From the NCBI GenBank assembly GCA_020444765.1, contig JAGRHW010000053.1, forward strand, positions 1 through 13,386: a stretch of 13,386 nt of DNA, in the 5' to 3' direction. This DNA comes from Gammaproteobacteria bacterium (GTDB taxonomy: Bacteria > Pseudomonadota > Gammaproteobacteria > Granulosicoccales > Granulosicoccaceae). The notes under the pieces were generated by a model. It was not told the origin of the DNA and did not search any database. It saw nothing but the letters and a program-made list of their open reading frames with translations. A program made the translations under genes and the position numbers. Shown piece after piece: positions 1 through 8,080 of the stretch; within the stretch, counting starts at the first letter, position 1, and each line of letters begins with the position of its first letter.

Positions 1-1
1 T

Positions 2-670
2 TATCCGGTGGTGCTGGCCTATCTGTTTGCGGAGTGGAAATTTGCCGCCGAAGCCGGTCCGGGTGTAACCGTGCTGGCGATACTGACCCTGGCGCTCGCA
101 CTGCTGACGGTTTTTGCCACAGGCATGATTTACGCCTGCCTGAAAACCATCCGGCAGTGGAATACGGCGCTGACGCCGACCAACTATATCGTGCTGGGCC
201 TGATGCTGGGCGCGCTGTTTCTTGCCGCTCTTGTTGCCCTGATGACCGGGGCGGTAAACCCGGCCCTGCTGACCCTCGGCACGGCCCTGGTTCTGCTCGG
301 TTTTGTGGTCAAATCGATCTATTATTTCTGGATCGGCAAACCGGTCGGTCCGACGATCAACACCGCGCTCGGGTTCACCCGCGCCACGGTGCGGCTGCTG
401 GATGTCGGCCATACCGCCGGTACGTTTCTGACCGATGAATTCGGGTATCAGGTAGAGCGCTTTCGTCTGCTGGTGTTGCGGGCGCTGGTGATTGCCCTGG
501 CATTCGTTATACCGGCACTGTTGTTGTTCGGTCTCCTCGGTGAGGTCCAAACCGCCCACCTGGTAATCGCCGCGATTCTTGCCTATGCGGGCGTGTTTAT
601 TGAACGCTGGTTGTTCTTCGCCGAAGCAAGACATGTTGTTAACCTGTTTCACGGTGCCCAGACTACCTGA
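2..670 (+). CDS. dmsC: DmsC-like membrane anchor subunit, 5' end outside window
   Basis: The frame is open from the left edge, so the start lies upstream; 222 codons are visible and end in TGA. About five hydrophobic helices are visible, for example the one with VLAILTLALALLTVFATG and the last one running into ERWLFFAEARHVVNLFHG. That final motif is typical of the last helix of the DmsC family, the quinol-oxidising integral membrane anchor of DMSO reductase-type molybdoenzymes. Family members are usually around 280-330 residues with eight helices, so roughly three helices are missing. By family knowledge the protein would pass electrons from menaquinol to an iron-sulfur subunit (DmsB) and a molybdopterin subunit (DmsA), expected just upstream. 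The physiological substrate cannot be read from the anchor; it could be DMSO, tetrathionate, polysulfide or another acceptor. Family call fairly sure, exact partner unknown. Confidence 0.75.
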   Translation, partial: YPVVLAYLFAEWKFAAEAGPGVTVLAILTLALALLTVFATGMIYACLKTIRQWNTALTPTNYIVLGLMLGALFLAALVALMTGAVNPALLTLGTALVLLGFVVKSIYYFWIGKPVGPTINTALGFTRATVRLLDVGHTAGTFLTDEFGYQVERFRLLVLRALVIALAFVIPALLLFGLLGEVQTAHLVIAAILAYAGVFIERWLFFAEARHVVNLFHGAQTT

Positions 671-728
671 TCGATCGGCTGAACCGCCTGAGTCCAGGCG
701 GGTCTCCACGGCCGCCCCCACCGCGATT

Positions 729-774
729 GCCATGCCGGTCTGACTCACGGCCGGTATGGCATCGGACAGTTTTA
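729..774 (+). terminator. Possible hairpin terminator after the dmsC-like gene
   Basis: GCCATGCCGG (729-738) can pair with CCGGTATGGC (751-760), ten pairs including one G-T wobble, around a 12-base loop. A short run of four T lies at 770-773. It is about 60 bases after the stop codon. The T tract is short and nine bases from the stem, so intrinsic termination is plausible rather than certain. Confidence 0.35.
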
Positions 775-802
775 TGACTTTCCGGCCACGATTCCGTGTA
801 TG

Positions 803-814
803 TCGACCGGTCGA
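803..814. other. 12-base perfect palindrome in an intergenic region
   Basis: TCGACCGGTCGA is its own reverse complement. It sits in the 291-base gap between the dmsC-like gene and the GGDEF gene, where I see no ORF of merit. It could be an operator half-site pair or a chance event; there is no further support. Confidence 0.2.
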
Positions 815-923
815 AATTTTCCGGATCGCCATTCCCCCGCTGTTAAATCAATAAGTCACCATGCCGATATTCTGACTGTGAGCTGGTTATGAGGTTATCG
901 GGATTGATTGCCTTGAGTCACGC

Positions 924-946
924 AGGCTAAGGAGGTTTTTTAGCTT
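924..946 (+). promoter_or_regulatory. Hairpin carrying a Shine-Dalgarno-like loop upstream of the GGDEF gene
   Basis: A strong SD-like AAGGAGGT (929-936) lies 25 bases before the ATG at 962, much farther than the usual 5-10. Bases 924-930 can pair with 940-946 (seven pairs, one G-T wobble), which places GGAGG in the loop. The only in-frame alternative start after the TGA at 950-952 is CTG at 953, itself 17 bases from the GGAGG. There is no good SD directly before 962. Translation of the gene may therefore be weak or structure-dependent. Confidence 0.35.
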
Positions 947-961
947 AACTGACTGATTATA

Positions 962-3877
962 ATGGGTAAATCCGGATTACAGCGACGTCTTTTGGAATCG
1001 CACCTGGTCATTGCATTTGCGGGCATCCTGTTCGTTTTTGTGTTATGCATGGCGGCTGCGTATTTGGGCCGTACGGCCAACAAACTTTCAGATTCTCTCG
1101 GCCCCTTGCCGCATTCCGTGCTTTCCCTGGTCAACGGGTTGCAGTCTTCGATTGCAGCTAATCATGGCTGGGTCTATCTGGGCGACGAAGTCTTTATCGA
1201 ACAAAATGAAAAGTCGTGGTTGAAAATCAAGGATGCGCTGCTGGAGCTCGAGCAGGCGCAACAGCAGAACCCTGAAATATTCAGTTCGCAAGAACTGGAA
1301 GATATCCGCTCAAACCTTTCCCAGCTCAGCGATCTGCAAAGCGGTATCGCCTTTGTTCCCGGTGAGGAATTACGGCCCGCGATAGAAATCTTCGAGCAGG
1401 AGGTATTGCCTCTGAAGGTTCAGATAGATGCCCTGTTTGAAGAGTTTTCCTGGCTGAACAGTGAGTTCGATTATCCGCAGATCGCCGATTATCTCGCCAC
1501 GGCGGAAAAACAGTTTACCGAAACGTTTCTGCAGCTGGAGCTGTCGATCAAAAGCCGTGAGTATCAGGACAGCGACCGTTATACGGAAGCGCGCAGTAAT
1601 CTGTTACAGAATTTCCAGGCGGAGACCACGGTCCAGGCCAGTAGCGAAGAGCTCGTCAATCTTCTGCAGGCGCTTGGCGGCCTGGTCAGAAGGTTTGCCA
1701 CGCAGGCAGATGAAGCACTGTTGAATCACGAAGCCAATTCCAACAACCAGGTCAGGCAGTTTCTGTTCGAGCGGGCGGTGCCGCTGTCCAATAATATTAT
1801 CGGCATGTTGCAGAAGCTGGAAAGCAAGGCGTCGCACGAAATCCTTCGCCATCGCGAAGAAATGCGGCAGGTTACCTCGTTTACCCTGGTGTCCGCCTTT
1901 ATTGCGCTGGCCGGGCTGGTGATGGCGGCGGTGGTGGTTTCCATCAACAACGCCAAACAGTTGCTGGGCCGGTTGACCAGCTTGTCCCGGGCATTGGAGG
2001 ACTTTACCGAAGGCAACCGTTCGAGCCGGCTGAAAGAGGAAGGTGACGATGAAATCACCAGCCTTACGCGAATGTTCAACAAGATGGTGGTAACGATCGA
2101 GGAAAAGCAGCGGACGGTCCGCAGCTATCAGAATGATCTGGAATGCCGTGTCGAATCGCGCACGCGCGAGCTGTTCAAATCCAAAGAGCTGGCGGAAACC
2201 ACCTTGCGGTCGATCGGTGATGCGCTGATTACGGTCGATCGCGACTGCCGGATCAGCATGTTCAATCCCGCCGCGGAAAGACTGCTGAGAATACGGGCGG
2301 ATAAGGCGCTGGGTATGCCGGTCATGAGTGTGCTGGCGTTCGACGGGCCTGACAACATCATGCTGCAGGGTAGCTCGGTTGAGCGCTGTATCGAGAGAAA
2401 CGAGTTGTTCCAGCCCGAAGAGGTGATGTACCTGTATCGCTCGGCGGACGAGAAAGTTCCGGTCAAGATCAATGCCGCGCCGATTGCCGGAGAACGGAAT
2501 AATGTCGATGGCGCTATCGTGATCATTCGCGACGTTACCCGGGAGCTTGCCCTGCAGGCCGAGCTTTCCTATCAGGCCAATCACGATCAGTTGACCGGGC
2601 TGGCCAATCGCGCGCGCTTCAATCATGAATTGAACCGGGTGCTGAAAACCGTCAGGGAAAAGCCCGGCAAGCACACGCTGGCGTTTCTCGATCTGGACAA
2701 GTTCAAGAATGTCAACGATACCGGTGGCCATGCGGCTGGCGATGAGCTGTTGCAGCAGCTGGCGGTGTTGCTGGGCGATAATCTGCGGCCCGCGGATCTG
2801 CTGGCGAGGCTCGGGGGCGATGAGTTTGCGGTCATATTCCGTGACTGCAGCGTCGAGCAGGCGCTCAAGGTCAGTCGCAAGCTGCGCGATCTGGTGTCGG
2901 GCTACCGCTTTGCCTGGCAGGGCAATACCTTTCGGGTGGGCGTCAGTATCGGGCTGGTCGAGGTCAATGGTGACGTGCTGACCTTGTCGGATATCATGAG
3001 TCAGGCCGACGCCGCCTGTTATGCCGCCAAGAAGGCCGGCCGTAATACCATTCGCGTGGCCAACGCGCAAAACGCCGATACGCTGACGGATTTTCAGCAC
3101 CATGACGAGGATGAGCGAATTGCCAAAGCGCTTGCCGGGGCACGCTTTGAGGTGATGTTCAATGATCTCGATCCGGTCTGCGCGGGGGATTGCGAGCGTT
3201 TTCGCCGGGCCAGCCTGCAGCTGCGCGATCAACAGGATCAGCTGCTGAAATTCGATGAGTTCAGCCCGGTTGCCGACCGGCTTGGACAAATGGCGCAACT
3301 TGACCTGGTGCTGCTGGATCAGGTGTTGAGCTTGCTGGCCGATCAACAGCAGTCCTGCTCTGCGGAATGTGTTCCGGTCATCATGGATATCGCCACGGAG
3401 TCGTTCGAGGACGCGGATTTTGTCGCCGGTGTCGAGCAGCGCCTTTACGATAGGGCCCTGCCGCACGGACTGATTCTGTTCAGTATCTCCGAAAGTGTGT
3501 TGCATGGCAGCTCGGAAAAAATCAGCCGGCTGTTCGAGGGCTGGAATCAACTTGGTGTCAGAGTTGTGCTTAAAGAGCATCGTGGTGACCTGGCCGGGTT
3601 GCTGGACCTCAGCATGATCACTTACCTGGCGATCGACGACAGCCTGGCCTGCGATATTACCGTCAACCCCGTGCACCGGACACTGGTCAAGGCGATCACC
3701 GATCTCGCCCACCTGACCGGCAAAAGGACCATGGCGAGCGCAAGCCCCCATTCTCCTGCTTTCCAGGGGCTTCGAGAGCTTGGCGTCGACTACGTTTTAC
3801 CGAAACGCCGGCCGGTGTCTTTGTCCAGGTCGGCCCTGCTATCCAGCGGCGAACCGGGCTTGCTGAAGGCGGGTTGA
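962..3877 (+). CDS. Membrane HAMP-PAS-GGDEF diguanylate cyclase with degenerate EAL domain
   Basis: Predicted inner-membrane diguanylate cyclase making c-di-GMP from two GTP. Domain order: membrane helix about 13-35; helical periplasmic region about 37-303 resembling a four-helix sensor; second membrane helix about 307-329; HAMP about 330-382; coiled stretch; PAS about 409-530; GGDEF about 540-700 with an intact GGDEF motif (618-622) and an RxxD inhibitory site (RPAD, 609-612). Residues about 717-965 follow the EAL fold order but have lost the active site: ASLQL (750-754) stands where EAL is expected, D809 at the usual metal-binding Asn, KEHRGDLAG replaces the DDFGTG loop, LAID (889-892) replaces LKID, and MASASP (924-929) replaces AEGVE. 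Phosphodiesterase activity is therefore very unlikely; the domain may bind c-di-GMP, GTP or a partner. Start is the first ATG after an in-frame TGA at 950. It is alone in its transcription unit. No ligand can be assigned to the PAS or periplasmic domain. Confidence 0.88.
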   Translation: MGKSGLQRRLLESHLVIAFAGILFVFVLCMAAAYLGRTANKLSDSLGPLPHSVLSLVNGLQSSIAANHGWVYLGDEVFIEQNEKSWLKIKDALLELEQAQQQNPEIFSSQELEDIRSNLSQLSDLQSGIAFVPGEELRPAIEIFEQEVLPLKVQIDALFEEFSWLNSEFDYPQIADYLATAEKQFTETFLQLELSIKSREYQDSDRYTEARSNLLQNFQAETTVQASSEELVNLLQALGGLVRRFATQADEALLNHEANSNNQVRQFLFERAVPLSNNIIGMLQKLESKASHEILRHREEMRQVTSFTLVSAFIALAGLVMAAVVVSINNAKQLLGRLTSLSRALEDFTEGNRSSRLKEEGDDEITSLTRMFNKMVVTIEEKQRTVRSYQNDLECRVESRTRELFKSKELAETTLRSIGDALITVDRDCRISMFNPAAERLLRIRADKALGMPVMSVLAFDGPDNIMLQGSSVERCIERNELFQPEEVMYLYRSADEKVPVKINAAPIAGERNNVDGAIVIIRDVTRELALQAELSYQANHDQLTGLANRARFNHELNRVLKTVREKPGKHTLAFLDLDKFKNVNDTGGHAAGDELLQQLAVLLGDNLRPADLLARLGGDEFAVIFRDCSVEQALKVSRKLRDLVSGYRFAWQGNTFRVGVSIGLVEVNGDVLTLSDIMSQADAACYAAKKAGRNTIRVANAQNADTLTDFQHHDEDERIAKALAGARFEVMFNDLDPVCAGDCERFRRASLQLRDQQDQLLKFDEFSPVADRLGQMAQLDLVLLDQVLSLLADQQQSCSAECVPVIMDIATESFEDADFVAGVEQRLYDRALPHGLILFSISESVLHGSSEKISRLFEGWNQLGVRVVLKEHRGDLAGLLDLSMITYLAIDDSLACDITVNPVHRTLVKAITDLAHLTGKRTMASASPHSPAFQGLRELGVDYVLPKRRPVSLSRSALLSSGEPGLLKAG

Positions 3878-3932
3878 CCCGGTCAGTCAGGTCCGTCTTT
3901 GCCTCTCCATCCGGTGGTTGTTTCCTGTCGCC

Positions 3933-3960
3933 GAAGTTCGTAAACTTCTATAAATAATAT
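3933..3960 (+). promoter_or_regulatory. Palindrome next to an AT-rich -10-like stretch; candidate glc operator/promoter
   Basis: GAAGTT (3933-3938) and AACTTC (3943-3948) form a perfect inverted repeat with a four-base centre. It is followed directly by TATAAATAATAT (3949-3960), which holds -10-like hexamers. No -35 box with good spacing is seen. In E. coli the glc genes are controlled by the GntR-type regulator GlcC, but this motif is not one I can match to a known site. It could instead be a weak terminator hairpin for the GGDEF gene. The rest of 3878-4147 holds no convincing gene. Confidence 0.3.
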
Positions 3961-4147
3961 GTGTCGGCCTCTTACGGTCACGGGTTACTTTCACCACTCC
4001 GGCGGCCTGGATCGAGTCCGTTCCAGCTTGCCCAGGGGGGCTCAAAAGATCCTGGGACCCGTTCAAAACAGGCACTGGCGGCCAAAAAGGCGTGCCATTA
4101 CCTCAACCTCAACAAGCCAGCTGAGACCTGGCGCACCGGAGTAGATC

Positions 4148-4273
4148 ATGACGGAACAAAAAAACCGTGTGGGCGAATGCCGGCGATGCAGTGGCGATGT
4201 CGAACAGGGCGGAAATCAAATCGGTGATGACAGCCTGATCCCCGTCGGGACGAGTTCAGGAAGGGGGAGGTAG
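4148..4273 (+). CDS. 41-codon CxxC mini-ORF directly upstream of and in frame with glcD
   Basis: ATG at 4148 is preceded by GGAG (4138-4141) with six bases of spacing, a normal ribosome binding site. The product is 41 residues, hydrophilic, with one CxxC pair (GECRRCSGD) near residue 11-14. Its TAG stop (4271-4273) touches the TTG start of glcD, and both are in the same frame, so one amber codon separates them. The last codons contain the purine-rich stretch that serves as the glcD SD. I do not recognise the family. It may be a leader peptide coupled to glcD translation, an N-terminal extension reached by readthrough, or a chance ORF. The CxxC could bind metal, but a single pair is weak evidence. 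Confidence 0.35.
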   Translation: MTEQKNRVGECRRCSGDVEQGGNQIGDDSLIPVGTSSGRGR

Positions 4274-5773
4274 TTGTCAGCGAATACCAGCAGCCCGGGA
4301 GAACCGAAAATGGACCGTCAAACGAGAGCGCAGTTTGCCGAAAAACTCGCCAGTCGCCTGCCCAAGGGCAGCGTTCTGCTGCAGCCGGAACAACTGGCAC
4401 CTTATGAGTGCGACGGCTTATCAGTTTACCGCAAAACCCCCTTGCTGGTGGTGTTGCCGGAAACCATCGACGACGTGCAATGGATAATGCAACAGTGCAA
4501 AGAGCACTCGGTGCCTGTCGTCACGCGAGGCGCGGGCACAGGGCTTTCCGGTGGCGCGCTGCCGGATGAAAACGCTGTGCTGCTGGTGATGAGCCGCTTC
4601 AGCCGGATACTCGATATTGATATCGATAACCGGGTCGCCCGGGTCCAGCCCGGTGTCAGGAATCTGGCGCTTTCCGAGGCGGTACGGCATCTCGGCTTGT
4701 ATTACGCGCCGGACCCGTCCTCGCAGATCGCCTGTTCGATAGGCGGTAACGTGGCGGAAAACTCCGGCGGTGTGCATTGTCTGAAGTACGGGCTGACGGT
4801 GCATAATGTTCGCGAGATCACCCTGGTGACCATCGATGGAGAAGTGCTGAAGGTCGGCTCGCTGGCCTGGGACAGCCCGGGTTACGATCTGCTCGCCTTG
4901 CTGACCGGCTCCGAGGGCATGCTCGGGGTAATCGTCGAGGTCACCGTCAATCTGCTGCCGATTCCCGAAACTTCACAGGCTCTGCTGGCGAGTTTCAATT
5001 CGGTGGAGGCTGCCAGCGACGCGGTCGCATCGATTATATCCGAAGGTATCATCCCGGCGGGGCTGGAGATGATGGATAACCCGGCGATCCGGGCCGCCGA
5101 GGATTTCGTCCATGCCGATTACCCGGTCGAGGCAGCGGCGATCCTGATCTGCGAGCTGGACGGGGTCGAGGCCGATGTCGAGCAGGAAATGCGTCAGGTC
5201 GACACGATTTTACGGCGCAGTGGGGCCACTCAGTTACGCATTGCCAAAAGTGCCGAGGAGCGGGCTTTGTTCTGGGCCGGCCGAAAGGCGGCGTTTCCGG
5301 CGGTCGGCAGGATTTCGCCGGATTATTACTGCATGGATGGCACCATCCCTCGTAAGCATCTGGCAAAAGTTCTGTCGATTATCGGTGAGCTGTCTGAAAC
5401 TTACGGCCTGCGGATCGCCAATGTGTTTCACGCGGGCGACGGCAATCTGCATCCGCTGATTCTGTTCGATGCGAATGTTCCGGGGGAGTTGGAAACCGCT
5501 GAAACAATCGGTCAGAAAATCCTTGAAGCCTCCGTGGAATACGGCGGTACGGTAACAGGCGAGCACGGTGTGGGTATCGAAAAACTTGCGCCGATGTGCG
5601 TGCAGTTCAATGCCGAGGAGCTGACCCAGTTTCATGCGTTGAAGGCCGCTTTCGACCCCGGCACGCTGCTAAATCCCGGCAAAGCGGTGCCAACCTTGCA
5701 TCGTTGTGCGGAATTCGGTGCCATGCATGTTCATCACGGACAACTGCCGCACCCCGATTTGCCCAGGTTCTGA
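4274..5773 (+). CDS. glcD: Glycolate oxidase FAD subunit GlcD
   Basis: Catalytic flavoprotein of glycolate oxidase, oxidising glycolate (and in some bacteria D-lactate) to glyoxylate. 499 residues, the normal length. An N-terminal FAD-binding PCMH domain runs from about residue 52 to 230, including VVTRGAGTGLSGGALP, PDPSSQIACSIGGN and LTGSEGMLG. The C-terminal FAD-oxidase domain has HAGDGNLHP (386-394) and GEHGVG (429-434). The end, CAEFGAMHVHHGQLPHP, matches E. coli GlcD as I recall it. The TTG start at 4274 has the strong SD AGGAAGGGGGAGG (4258-4270) and places YECDG at the same residue number (44) as in E. coli GlcD; an internal ATG at 4310 is the alternative. First structural gene of the glcDEF group, followed 18 bases later by glcE. 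No glcC regulator or glcB malate synthase is in view. Identification is firm; substrate preference is inferred from the family. Confidence 0.96.
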   Translation: MSANTSSPGEPKMDRQTRAQFAEKLASRLPKGSVLLQPEQLAPYECDGLSVYRKTPLLVVLPETIDDVQWIMQQCKEHSVPVVTRGAGTGLSGGALPDENAVLLVMSRFSRILDIDIDNRVARVQPGVRNLALSEAVRHLGLYYAPDPSSQIACSIGGNVAENSGGVHCLKYGLTVHNVREITLVTIDGEVLKVGSLAWDSPGYDLLALLTGSEGMLGVIVEVTVNLLPIPETSQALLASFNSVEAASDAVASIISEGIIPAGLEMMDNPAIRAAEDFVHADYPVEAAAILICELDGVEADVEQEMRQVDTILRRSGATQLRIAKSAEERALFWAGRKAAFPAVGRISPDYYCMDGTIPRKHLAKVLSIIGELSETYGLRIANVFHAGDGNLHPLILFDANVPGELETAETIGQKILEASVEYGGTVTGEHGVGIEKLAPMCVQFNAEELTQFHALKAAFDPGTLLNPGKAVPTLHRCAEFGAMHVHHGQLPHPDLPRF

Positions 5774-5791
5774 GGATCGTTGACGATAATC

Positions 5792-6865
5792 ATGAATGCC
5801 AATCAACAACAGATCGACGGGTATACCGAACGAGTCCGGCAGGCCTACGACAACAAGATCCCTTTGCATATCAGGGGCGGCGGCAGCAAGCTGTTTTTTA
5901 CCGGGCAAAATCCCGAAGCCGAGGTATTCGATTGCAGCGGCTATAACGGCATCGTTTCCTACGAACCGAGCGAGCTGGTAATTACCGTGCGCGCCGGAAC
6001 CACGCTCAGAGCGGTTGAGTCCATGCTTGCTTCCAAGGGGCAGCAATTCCCGTTCGAGCCGCCTGCCTACTCGATGGCGACTACGATCGGAGGGATGGTT
6101 GCCAGTGGTTTTTCCGGTTCGCGTCGACCTTTCAGCGGTGCGGTGCGGGATGCGGTGCTCGGCATAAAACTGCTGAACGGCAAGGGCGAGGTCTTGCAGT
6201 TTGGTGGACAGGTCATCAAAAATGTTGCCGGTTATGATATTTCACGATTGGTGACGGGCTCTTTCGGCACCTTGGGAATTATTCTCGAAGCGTCCATCAA
6301 AGTGGTGCCAAGGCCGCCCACAGAACAAACGTTTTCCATTGAAGTCGCGCCCGGCAAAATATTCTCAGAACTCCGCAGGCTCCGGTCGGCGAGCAACAAT
6401 CTGAGCGGACTTGCCTGCGACGGTGAGCGGGTGTTTTACCGACTTGCCGGCAGTGAAAAATCGGTCAAACAAATCGCCGCGAAACTGGGTGGCGAGGAGC
6501 AGGTTGAGACACAGGCTTTCTGGAAGGCGTTGAACAAACAGCAGTTGCCGTTTTTCAACGAGGATCAACCGATCTGGCGGATTTCCCTGCCTCCGGCGGC
6601 GCCGGAGTTGGATTTTGGCGGTGATGCGGTGCTGGATTGGGCGGGCGCGTTGCGCTGGGTCAAGTCATCCAAGTCCGCCGAAGAAATACAGTCCATGGCG
6701 GGTGCCGTTGGCGGGCACGCGATGTTGTTCCGTTCACCGGAAAAAAAATCCATGAGTCTCGATTTACCTTCGCCGACGGCCGAACGTATTCATCAGCGGA
6801 TCAAGCATTCCCTGGACCCGCATTCCATTTTCAATCCCGGCTATCTGTTTCCGGAAGCGTCCTGA
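5792..6865 (+). CDS. glcE: Glycolate oxidase FAD-binding subunit GlcE
   Basis: Second flavin-domain subunit of glycolate oxidase, required with GlcD and GlcF for activity. 357 residues. A PCMH-type FAD-binding half is seen in PLHIRGGGSK (about 24-33), PSELVITVRAGT, TIGGMVASGFSGSRRP and GGQVIKNVAGYDISRL. The C-terminal half ends in HSLDPHSIFNPGYLFPE, the usual GlcE ending. The ATG at 5792 is chosen over an upstream in-frame TTG at 5780 because it gives exactly the N-terminal length of E. coli GlcE up to the PL-I-G motif. However, the nearest SD (GAGGA, 5772-5776) is better placed for the TTG, so four more residues are possible. The gene follows glcD by 18 bases and is one base from glcF, so the three are surely cotranscribed. 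GlcE lacks the C-terminal catalytic motifs of GlcD, as is normal. Confidence 0.94.
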   Translation: MNANQQQIDGYTERVRQAYDNKIPLHIRGGGSKLFFTGQNPEAEVFDCSGYNGIVSYEPSELVITVRAGTTLRAVESMLASKGQQFPFEPPAYSMATTIGGMVASGFSGSRRPFSGAVRDAVLGIKLLNGKGEVLQFGGQVIKNVAGYDISRLVTGSFGTLGIILEASIKVVPRPPTEQTFSIEVAPGKIFSELRRLRSASNNLSGLACDGERVFYRLAGSEKSVKQIAAKLGGEEQVETQAFWKALNKQQLPFFNEDQPIWRISLPPAAPELDFGGDAVLDWAGALRWVKSSKSAEEIQSMAGAVGGHAMLFRSPEKKSMSLDLPSPTAERIHQRIKHSLDPHSIFNPGYLFPEAS

Positions 6866-6866
6866 C

Positions 6867-8078
6867 ATGCAGACGAATCTTGCGGATTTTATAAAAGGCA
6901 CCAGCACAGGCGACGAGGTGGAGAAAATTCTCCGCACCTGTGTGCATTGCGGTTTTTGCAATGCGACCTGCCCGACCTATTCGATACTCGGTAACGAGCT
7001 CGACGGGCCTCGCGGCAGGATTTACCAGATCAAGAACTTTGTCGAAACCGGGGCCGTGACCGACTCCGTACAGAAGCATCTTGATCGGTGCCTGACTTGT
7101 CTTGCCTGCACGACTACCTGCCCGTCAGGCGTGGAATACAATCGTCTGATCGATATAGGCCGGGAGCTTGTCGAGCAGCGCATCGAGCGACCGATGTCGC
7201 AATCAGCGGTGCGCTGGATGTTGCGCAAGCTATTGCCTTATCGCAGGCGTTTCGGTGCCACGATGAGTCTTGGTCGACTGGTGCGACCTGTATTACCGTC
7301 GCTGTTAAAAGACAAGATTCCGCCGCGCCAGGAATCCATGAGCAGGCAGTTGGCTGCGCATGACCGCAAGATGCTGGTGTTGGACGGCTGTGTTCAGCCA
7401 AGCCTGACCCCTGTGACCAACCAGGCGCTGGAAGTCGTCTTCGGGCGGTTGGGGATAGAAATCATCCGCGGTAAAGGTGCCGGTTGTTGTGGTGCGGTCA
7501 GTCAGCATCTGATGGAGCCGGTCGAGGCGCGTAATTTCATGCGCAAGAATATCGATGCCTGGTGGCCGCTCGTCGAATCCGGCGCCGAGGCGATTCTCGT
7601 CACCGCGAGCGGTTGCGGGGTGATGGTCAAGGACTACGGTTGGCATTTGCGTGGCGACCCGGCCTATATGGAAAAGGCCAAGCGGATTTCTTCGCTGTGC
7701 CGCGATCCGGTCGAGGTGATGGCCGAAGAGGATCTCAGCGTTCTCGGTATTCAGGATCAGCGCAAGATCGCTTTTCATCCGCCGTGCACATTGCAACACG
7801 GGCAAAAACTCAAGGGCCGGGTCGAGACGGTTTTGCGAAACGCCGGTTTCGAGCTGGTCGGTGTCAGGGATGAGCATATTTGCTGCGGTTCGGCCGGAAC
7901 CTATTCGGTGCTGCAGCCCAAGATTGCCAACGAGCTTAAAACCCTCAAACTCGAAAACCTGCAGCGTGACAAGCCGGAGCTGATCGCCACCGCCAACGTC
8001 GGATGTCAGACGCATCTGCAAGTCGGTGCCGAAGTGCCCGTCGTACACTGGCTGGAGCTGATGGCGGGTTTCCGTTAA
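6867..8078 (+). CDS. glcF: Glycolate oxidase iron-sulfur subunit GlcF
   Basis: Electron-transfer subunit that carries electrons from the GlcD/GlcE flavins toward the membrane quinone pool. 403 residues. There are two classical 4Fe-4S motifs: C25-x2-C28-x2-C31-x3-C35-P (CVHCGFCNATCP) and C75-x2-C78-x2-C81-x3-C85-P (CLTCLACTTTCP). Two cysteine-rich CCG motifs typical of the GlcF/heterodisulfide reductase-like family follow, at GCCGA (C207-C208) and ICCGSAGTY (C339-C340). Further family signatures are NIDAWWPLVESGAEAI and TASGCGVMVK. The ATG is one base after the glcE stop, indicating translational coupling. The YgfF-like gene follows after two bases. No missing ligands, no truncation; a complete and probably functional subunit. 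Confidence 0.96.
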   Translation: MQTNLADFIKGTSTGDEVEKILRTCVHCGFCNATCPTYSILGNELDGPRGRIYQIKNFVETGAVTDSVQKHLDRCLTCLACTTTCPSGVEYNRLIDIGRELVEQRIERPMSQSAVRWMLRKLLPYRRRFGATMSLGRLVRPVLPSLLKDKIPPRQESMSRQLAAHDRKMLVLDGCVQPSLTPVTNQALEVVFGRLGIEIIRGKGAGCCGAVSQHLMEPVEARNFMRKNIDAWWPLVESGAEAILVTASGCGVMVKDYGWHLRGDPAYMEKAKRISSLCRDPVEVMAEEDLSVLGIQDQRKIAFHPPCTLQHGQKLKGRVETVLRNAGFELVGVRDEHICCGSAGTYSVLQPKIANELKTLKLENLQRDKPELIATANVGCQTHLQVGAEVPVVHWLELMAGFR

Positions 8079-8080
8079 GG

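Noticed and set aside
860..961. Possible c-di-GMP riboswitch before the cyclase gene
   Set aside because: I looked for the conserved GEMM-type core and tetraloop-receptor motifs and did not see them; only the small SD hairpin is supported.
1604..3751. 715-codon open frame on the - strand opposite the cyclase gene
   Set aside because: It mirrors codon periodicity of the GC-rich + strand gene, has no family-like motifs (it reads as low-complexity Q/R/H/L-rich sequence), and the + strand product has clear HAMP, PAS and GGDEF domains.
3959..4227. Two overlapping short ORFs upstream of glcD (starting 3959 and 3961)
   Set aside because: Neither has an SD or recognisable protein character; the ORF at 4148 has a better start and is preferred.
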